From positions 13,020,001 through 13,084,000 of the forward strand of contig NC_088679.1 in the NCBI RefSeq assembly GCF_950023065.1: a DNA stretch of 64,000 bases, read 5' to 3'. The stretch comes from Planococcus citri. Its lineage: Eukaryota; Arthropoda; Insecta; Hemiptera; Pseudococcidae. How positions within the stretch are numbered: the stretch's first letter is position 1; every line of letters begins with the position of its first letter. The notes below the pieces were generated by a model. That model saw only the letters and a program-made list of their open reading frames with translations, was not told the origin of the DNA and searched no databases. A program made the position numbers and the translations under genes. This document shows, piece after piece, positions 57,905 to 64,000 of this stretch.

Positions 57905-59279
57905 TACTCTGGATCCTGAATATGTAATCAAAGATCTCGTTGCCAAAAAATTGAAATTCAAATACAAGATGCCCAAACAAGTAAATCATCATGGGTTGAG
58001 TTCTGCGCCAGGAGGAATCGTTCTTACTTGATGCGACAATCACTGGAAGTTCACTTGAACCTAGATAAGCAGTCAAACACTCAAATGCCATAAAAAGTCA
58101 AGAATAAATTTTCAAGTTGCCCAAACAAGTGAATTTATATACTGAGAGCTCTGCGCCAGGAGGAATAATTTTCAATCGATGCGACAATCATTTCAAGTTC
58201 ACTTGAACCAAATTTTCAAGTTGCCCAAACAAGCAAACTTCATACTGAGAGTTCTGCGCCAGGAGGACTGCTTCTCACACGACGCAACAAATACTTCAAG
58301 TTCACTTGAACCAGGATAAGCAGTCAAACACTCAAATGACATAATAGGCTTTGTAGAATAAATTTTCAAGTTGCTCAAACGAGTGAATTTTTATACTGAG
58401 AGTTCTGCGCCAGGAGGAATCGTTCTTACTTGATGCGACAATCACTGGAAGTTCACTTGAACCTAGATAAGCAGTCAAACACTCAAATACCATAAAAAGT
58501 CAAGAATTAATTTTCAAGTTGCCCAAACAAGTGAATTTATATACTGAGAGTTCTGCGCCCGGAGGAACAGTTGAACATCATTATCACAAGCTCAATTATC
58601 TTTGCATAAGCAGTCGGTGACTCAAATGCCATAAAAACTCAAGAATAAATTTTCAAGTTGCCCAAACAAGTGAATTTTTATACTGAGAGTTCTGCGCCAG
58701 GAGGAACATTCGAACATCATAATTACAAGTTCAATTAACTTTGCATAAGCAGTCAGTGACTCAAATGCCAAAAAAAAGTTCATATTAAATTTTTGAAAGG
58801 CCATTTGAACTTAGCTTTGAAGACCCAAATGCCAAAAAAGTTGAGATTGAATCTGAAAATCGCTAAACGAGTTCATTTAGATGGGCCCAGTTCTGCAACA
58901 GGAGGAACGATTCACGACCATCACTTCGAGTTCTCTGGATCCTGGATAAACATATAATCAAAGTCTCCACAGTCAAATGAAAAGTTGAAATGAAATTTTC
59001 AAAATGACCAAAAAAGTGAATTTTATTTTTTAGTGTGTGGAGTTCTGCGCCAGGAGCAATGCTTCTTACTTGACGCGACAAACATTTCAAGTTCACTGGA
59101 ACCTGGATAAGCAGTCAAACACTGAAATGACATAAAAACTTAATAGAATAAATTTTCAAGTTGCCAAAACAAGTGAATTTTTACACTGAGAGTTCTGCGC
59201 CAGGAGGAACAGTTCGCGATCTAATTTCAAGTTCTCTGAAAATTGGGTGTGTAATCAAAGGCTGCAATGCCAAAAAAAG

Positions 59280-61940
59280 ACCAAAGGACAGACAGATGGA
59301 AAGACAGAGAGACACCCATGTGAAAAAATACCAATAGTTTCAAAAAGGCAGATGTTTTGGATTTTTCCCACTAAAAAACAAGAAAAAAAATTCCCCATGA
59401 AGTTTAAATAAGGACCACCCTATTCAGCACACAGTCATGCTTGAAAAAAAGGGCACAACTGTAGATGATCTGGAAAACCTGGAAAAGTCAGGGAAAATCA
59501 TTTCCAGAAATGAGTAGACACCCTGAAAACCCCTCAAAAATGTGTTTTTCATCTCTTATCACAACTCCGCCTTTCCCACCAAATGACGCTACAGATAAGG
59601 AAGGAATCCATGCCACGGAGCACATTAGCGAAATAATGAGACGAACGAGGCTGCACCATCGTACCCTTATTTGCGAACCACTTATAATGATGAGAAGAGA
59701 GTAAAAAATCATGTATCATCGTGTTATAGATGTTATATCATTAAGAAAACGCTGCGAAGTTTTAAAAGAAAAACAGGAGAAATTAAAAAGTTTTCGTTGT
59801 TCTGATTCCAGAGTCGTGTTTTTTTGCACATCTTTTCTCTCTTTCTTTCTTTCGTTCCTTCGCCTTCGTTCTTGTTTCTTTGCATTGCTATATAGTAGGT
59901 ACTTCGGGAGAAGCTTTCGTGCTTTTGCCAAAGAAAAATGTTCTTCGCTTGATGTTAAAAAAGTGCTACTAATTTTATGTCAACTTGTGCCTTTTAAATT
60001 GAATAGGCTATGTCGCCTTCTCTTCGACGCCCTCGTCCCGCTTCTCGACAAAGTTGAGCTCAGTTCGACGCACAAAATCTGTTTTCTTCCACGCTATTTA
60101 CTTTGAGAGAAGACGAGAAAAAGAAGGAAAGCGAATAACAAATGAATTTTAAATTGTAATTTGCTTCTCTCTAGGAGTACTATACGTAGTCTGAATTTAT
60201 ACGTTCGGGGTTTACCTCAGCTGTTCTATTCTTTAACTTTTTTTTTCTTTTTCAAAACTACGCGTAGATACGTACACAAAGAAGAAGAAGTATTATCTTA
60301 CTCCATCGTCGTCGTCGTCAGGGTGCTATTACTCTCCCCTTTGCCTCTTTTTGTATCATTCTCTCAAAGTATATAGGTACTATTAGCGTATGATGCTGGT
60401 GGTTTATTGCATCAGCGAAAATTTACAAACGTTTGGACTGAAGTTACTATTTCGTGATATGGGTAATTACCCCATATTTGTTCTACAAAAAGCAGCAATC
60501 GTACCTATAGGTGTACAAGTTGAAAGCACTGGGTAAAATTAACATGGAATCTGGCTCGAATAATATAATCATTAAACGAGACTCGAATATCGTACAAGAG
60601 CGTTTTTCCTTCTTTTTTTTTATTTTCAAAACTGGCTTCATTTTTTTCTCAACATTTCTCCTTCGCCGACAATAATTTCTCGTGCAATTAAACGAGGTCT
60701 TTGCCTTTTGCGAATCGCGAAACTCGACTCGATTCGTAATTGTGTGGGTGTGCTGGTAAACCGCTCCGGCTGGAGAAAAATACCACACAAGTACATCAGC
60801 GTTTATGTGGCAACGATGGCGAAGAAAGAAATACACCGAGAGAGAGCGAGAGAGAGAGAATCATAGAAGGAAAAAATGTTGCTCAAGTACTCGCGATGAA
60901 TCATGTATTTAAGCTAACGTAAGTTGGAAAAATTCACCGCTTAAGTGGTGTACACTGTTCGTCTCTCACTCTCGGTCTCGATACTGCTGCGAGGGATTCG
61001 TGAAAGGGTGTAAGGAGCCGGGGAGCAAATATTTCTCTATTTCTTGTCTTCGCGACGGCTCTTTGAGCGCTTTTTAATACGTGTACGATGGTGTTAAGTG
61101 TATTCTTGGACGTTTTACAAATTCTGCGAGATTGTCGCGATATGTTTATATATGGAATAGATGTACGTACTACGTAATACTCGTACATTCGCGCTGTGTA
61201 TGCATGGTCGCATATTATGTACATTGTACATGATGGAGTCAGCGAGAAGTGGTTCACGATGGTGTTTAGATTAGAAAATTCAACGGGAAATGTTTCTTTA
61301 AAAAATATGGAGTGGTTTTTAGTAGTAAGTATACGCTTCGTACACTGCGATCGTAATACGTATATATAGTGTACGTTTGGTGGTTGGTGGAGGTTTTTTT
61401 CTCTCTCGCTCGTTTCTTTACTTATTCTTTTCTTTCGTCTCGTGTGAATGCATGCAGAAATACTTATATAAGTAAGGAAAATATACGCGTGTGCGTGTGT
61501 AAATGTAGGCGGTAATTTTTCGCGTTTAAATAACTACACGTGTTTATGTGGCTCGTAAACGATAAATTTTCCAAGCGTTGTAATAAATAATACCAACTCG
61601 CGTTGTTTTTTTCCTTTCTCAAATGTGGAAATTTTCTGTGATTATATAAGGGGAAAATGTACTCGTTAAAATATCAACAAAAATGAGAGAATTTCAAGAA
61701 TGGAAATATATTTTTAAAAAAACGCACCAAAGTCGTGTATTGCACTCATAATTTATTAATCAAATCAGCTCATCGATTGAGTGATCGAAATGTACTCGTA
61801 CAATATCATATAAATATAAAAATGTTCATAATTTTAAACATTTTAAGCACTTATCTGATATTTTGGGAATTTTGATTTCATTTTACTCAATTTCAATTGT
61901 AAGGCTCTCATCAATTTTTCCAATTTATCGTTTCAATTTG
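59280..61940. other. Unique sequence, no gene recognised
   Basis: A CAGACAGA-type patch lies near 59288-59312, a (GTC)n run near 60305 and a (GA)n run near 60838. Frames on both strands around 59465-60106 and 60483-60836 have no family resemblance. Confidence 0.35.
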
Positions 61941-61944
61941 AAAG

Positions 61945-62355
61945 ACCCTATGGACACCACAATCCGTTCCATAGCCGCTAACGATGCACCAGATCTGCGT
62001 TCTAGATCTCTAGGAAAGTCATCAGACATCGATATGTCTGATATTTCCAATCAATCATCGATCAGCAGTAGACAAACTGCTGCTGTTACGTCGCAAGAGA
62101 CACGTCGAAATCTCTCTGGAAAATCCTACCAACGAAAACGTCACCTGTCTACATCACGTAATTGAAGACAGCTCTAGTGTTCCAGCTTGCCGGATGTCTG
62201 AGTACATTTCACTCAACAACTGGCGTACCTTTCGAAAATGCTGACACGGCGATTTGTGGATCCAGGTAGCTGATCAAGTTGCTCATCCTGAGTTCATCGC
62301 CGATATTGAAGCATCTTTAACATCAACCGAATTCGAGGAAACATGATCAATGTTC
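61945..62355 (+). pseudogene. Possible retroelement remnant, copia-like 3' tail
   Basis: A Ser/Arg-rich frame (DTTIRSIAANDAPDLRSRSL onward) ends at 62165 and is unassigned. Further on, after stops and frame changes, EFIADIEASLTSTEFEET near 62295-62344 resembles the IADxxTKxLxxxxFE tail of Ty1/copia polyproteins. The DNA there (CATGATCARTGT after a Phe-Glu codon pair) matches the end of the clearer copia fragment at about 63590. Assignment is tentative. Confidence 0.35.
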
Positions 62356-62489
62356 TTCATGTTTGTATGGAGCAGTTTTTGCTGTCAATTTATTGCTCAA
62401 TAATTCTCAAATTAGGGAAAGTGTTGAAAATAATGTAAAAATCACGTCAACATTGTAATCGTTTACTTACTTCGTAATTGCTTGTAATT

Positions 62490-62681
62490 TGTCATATTAT
62501 CGAGATACAATGTATGTGTAAAGTCAACAAACGTCAATTGTGACTTTTATATTTTTTTTCAACAACTTTACATTGAGTCTTATGGAGAGTTGAAGGGAAA
62601 CAGACTTTGCCTCAAGTTACCGGAGTTTTCGAGTTAACGGAGTTTGAGTTATCAAGACTCCATTATAACAAGCTTTTACTG
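62490..62681. mobile_element. Pogo-like MITE fragment
   Basis: The right end, read on the minus strand, is CAGTAAAAGCTTGTTATAAT next to TA at 62682-62683. Internal blocks GAGTCTTATGGAGAGTTGAA and TTCGAGTTAACGGAGTTTGA match the complement of the element at 27504-27680. The left terminus is eroded. Confidence 0.5.
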
Positions 62682-62689
62682 TATTATGT

Positions 62690-63165
62690 TTTGTGGAGCT
62701 CAAAAATTGGTGCAACATGTTAAAAAATCAAAATCTTGTAAAAAACGTGATTTCTCATCTTTTTTGGCAGTATTTTGAGTTTAAAGATCAAAATTGTTGA
62801 AAATAATATTTCAAAAAGACATGAAAATGGCAATCAAATGTACGTAAGTAAAAACAAAATAGTTGAGTGGAATGATGAAAACATGAAATTTTGTTTAGTG
62901 CCCAAGTACCCCAAAAAAAAAATAATTATGAGCACAGGAGACATTTGCTAAACCCTATAAGATGAGTTCTGTGAGGCTGCTCCTCCCCCATTTATCAAAA
63001 TTTTGTCTTCTGACCATTTTTGACTTCATTTTCATATATGTACTTAATTTAACCCCACCAAGTTTAAAAAGTCTTTACTTTCAAGATCCGAGATGGAAGA
63101 GTGTCTCTAATTCCAAAAAAGTAAAACATACTTATCAGTAAAAAACTAGTTTATCATTGAGATCT
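62690..63165. other. AT-rich sequence, nothing recognised
   Basis: No reading frame, repeat boundary or RNA gene is recognised here. Confidence 0.35.
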
Positions 63166-63170
63166 AACTA

Positions 63171-63605
63171 TCAAACAGCTGGAATGTTATAGCGACCCAA
63201 GATTTCGCCAGCTATCCTACTACATCTTCTCAAACAGCTGGAATGTTATAGTGACTCAAGATTTCACCGACTATCCTACTACATCTCAATCCACAACCAG
63301 TGTTCTGATTAAATATGCTGAGGCGGCAATATCCTGGATCAGTAAAGGACAGCAGTTGGTAGCTGATTCGAGTTGCAAAGCCAAACTAATTGCCGCTAAT
63401 GAAGCATTGAAAGAAGCCATATGGATACCTATCGATATTATTTCAAGAATTATTCAATCTGTCCTATGTTCCTATCTTATTAGTGGATAATGAGAATGCC
63501 ATTAAGATCACAGAGAACGTCAAATTCCATAGCAGAACGAAGCATATCCAGAGGAAGTACTTCTTCATTTGTAACCAAATTTGAAAAAACATGATCAGTG
63601 TGAAT
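63171..63605 (+). pseudogene. Ty1/copia RNase H C-terminal fragment
   Basis: The frame from 63251 reads TTSVLIKYAEAAISWISKGQ, then QLVADSSCKAKLIAANEALK and EAIW. These match the copia RNase H pattern (STS..., ISW.SK.Q, V..SS..AE, EA.KEA.W), although the acidic residue usually following SS..A is changed. After a frameshift near 63475 it continues VDNENAIKITENVKFHSRTK, HIQRKYFFI, the DN.(A/S)AI ... FH.RTKHI motif. It then jumps to TKFEKT-stop, so the sequence between them is deleted. A 59-bp direct duplication (starts 63171 and 63230) precedes it. It is a dead fragment. Confidence 0.8.
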
Positions 63606-63606
63606 C

Positions 63607-64000
63607 ATATTGGGTCATTCCATGCCAAATCGGCGGATTTTTGCACGAGGGGTCTTCGATTTTTTTCAAAATCAGATCATTTGTAGAGGTCATCAAGCGA
63701 TGACGAATGACGCAAACCGGACATTTTTTCGATTTTTTTTGACGGAGCTGTGGCGCTTCAAAGTTTTCCAAAATGGCCGAAAATGGAAAATTTCAGTTGC
63801 AAATTGCTCCGGTTGTACGTGGTATAGAATTTTGAACTTTTTTTCAAATTGTAGTACTTTGAGAGGGTAATCGATGAGTGATGTCAAAATCAGTGTTGCC
63901 ACTTTCAAAAACCTAAAAAAATCGATTTTAAAACTTATAATTTAAATATAACCACGATCTCGGCGAGTAAAAATTCTGAAAAAATTCTCAGTTTTAGTCC
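63607..64000 (+). mobile_element. Possible left end of a further element, cut by the window edge
   Basis: TTGGGTCATTCCATGCCAAA at about 63608 has the look of a terminal sequence, and composition changes sharply here. The right end is outside the window, so the inverted repeat cannot be checked. The frames 63610-63870 (plus) and 63693-63908 (minus) are unassigned. Confidence 0.3.

Larger units (their letters stand above)
54030..59275 (-). repeat. Satellite, right arm, mirror image of the left arm
   Basis: The same monomers occur in reverse complement (GAGTTCTGCGCCAGGAGGAA) from 54120 to 59200. The order of individual variant monomers mirrors the left arm. The CTGTTGCAG variant at about 49600 reappears at about 58890. 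The unusual CTCCTGCTCCTGGCG monomer at about 51332 reappears at about 55825. The last left-arm monomer, near 51345-51480, matches 55265-55410. The arm is interrupted by two insertions absent on the left (54179-55135 and 56978-57904). Confidence 0.9.

Noticed and set aside
1..64000. Search for tRNA and rRNA genes
   Set aside because: No convincing A-box/B-box pair with a cloverleaf and no conserved rRNA core sequence was found on either strand by eye. A covariance-model scan would be decisive.

Overview
This window reads as nuclear DNA of a eukaryote, most likely an arthropod (probably an insect). It is AT-rich, has no dense coding and no bacterial gene layout. It contains intron-type splice signals, mariner, pogo-like, Ty1/copia and non-LTR element remains, MITEs, and three unrelated satellite families. 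A hemipteran such as a scale insect or mealybug is possible, but that is a guess from sequence texture and not a demonstrated assignment. I found no intact host gene, tRNA, rRNA or CRISPR array. Almost all open reading frames longer than 60 codons are chance frames in low-complexity or satellite DNA.

Layout. 0.4-2.5 kb holds a broken RTE-like non-LTR element: a frameshifted endonuclease, a MITE-like insertion, the linker, then loss at the start of the reverse transcriptase. 2.5-7.7 kb is AT-rich, with a degenerate 29-30 bp minisatellite that recurs at 18.8, 26 and 38.5 kb, followed by a small inverted-repeat element. 9.5-11.4 kb is a 34-bp satellite built on the dyad TTCGCGAA. 14.06-16.4 kb is a 215-bp satellite with an exact AGGTCA-N-TGACCT palindrome in most monomers. 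19.92-21.59 kb is a 1.67-kb foldback element. 24.6-25.8 kb is a MITE broken by a minus-strand poly(A) retroelement. 26.8-28.5 kb holds tandem repeats and a pogo-like MITE.

31.84-34.76 kb and 37.43-37.96 kb are inverted copies of one segment. The first copy was invaded by a 1.6-kb TIR element (itself carrying a 267-bp MITE), a 215-bp MITE and a degraded reading frame, and the second copy preserves the empty site. A pogo/Tigger-like MITE lies at 35.8 kb and a 1.57-kb TIR element at 41.4-42.96 kb. From 48.2 to 59.3 kb the window holds two mirror-image satellite arms of about 145-bp monomers around a 2.5-kb unique spacer. Only the right arm was later invaded, by a mariner-derived foldback and by a 927-bp TIR element. 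The right end (62-64 kb) carries copia 3' fragments, a pogo-like fragment and the start of another element.

Unique stretches between repeats hold GTC/GAC microsatellites and no recognisable genes. Two zero-length-exon signals (3' splice site directly followed by 5' splice site) lie on the plus strand at 7961/7962 and 28957/28958. They suggest, but do not prove, that part of the window is inside a very long intron of a plus-strand gene. The striking features are architectural: nuclear-receptor-type palindromes amplified as a satellite, a mirror-image satellite pair with a conserved 20-bp box, and several long inverted repeats that would form hairpins if transcribed.
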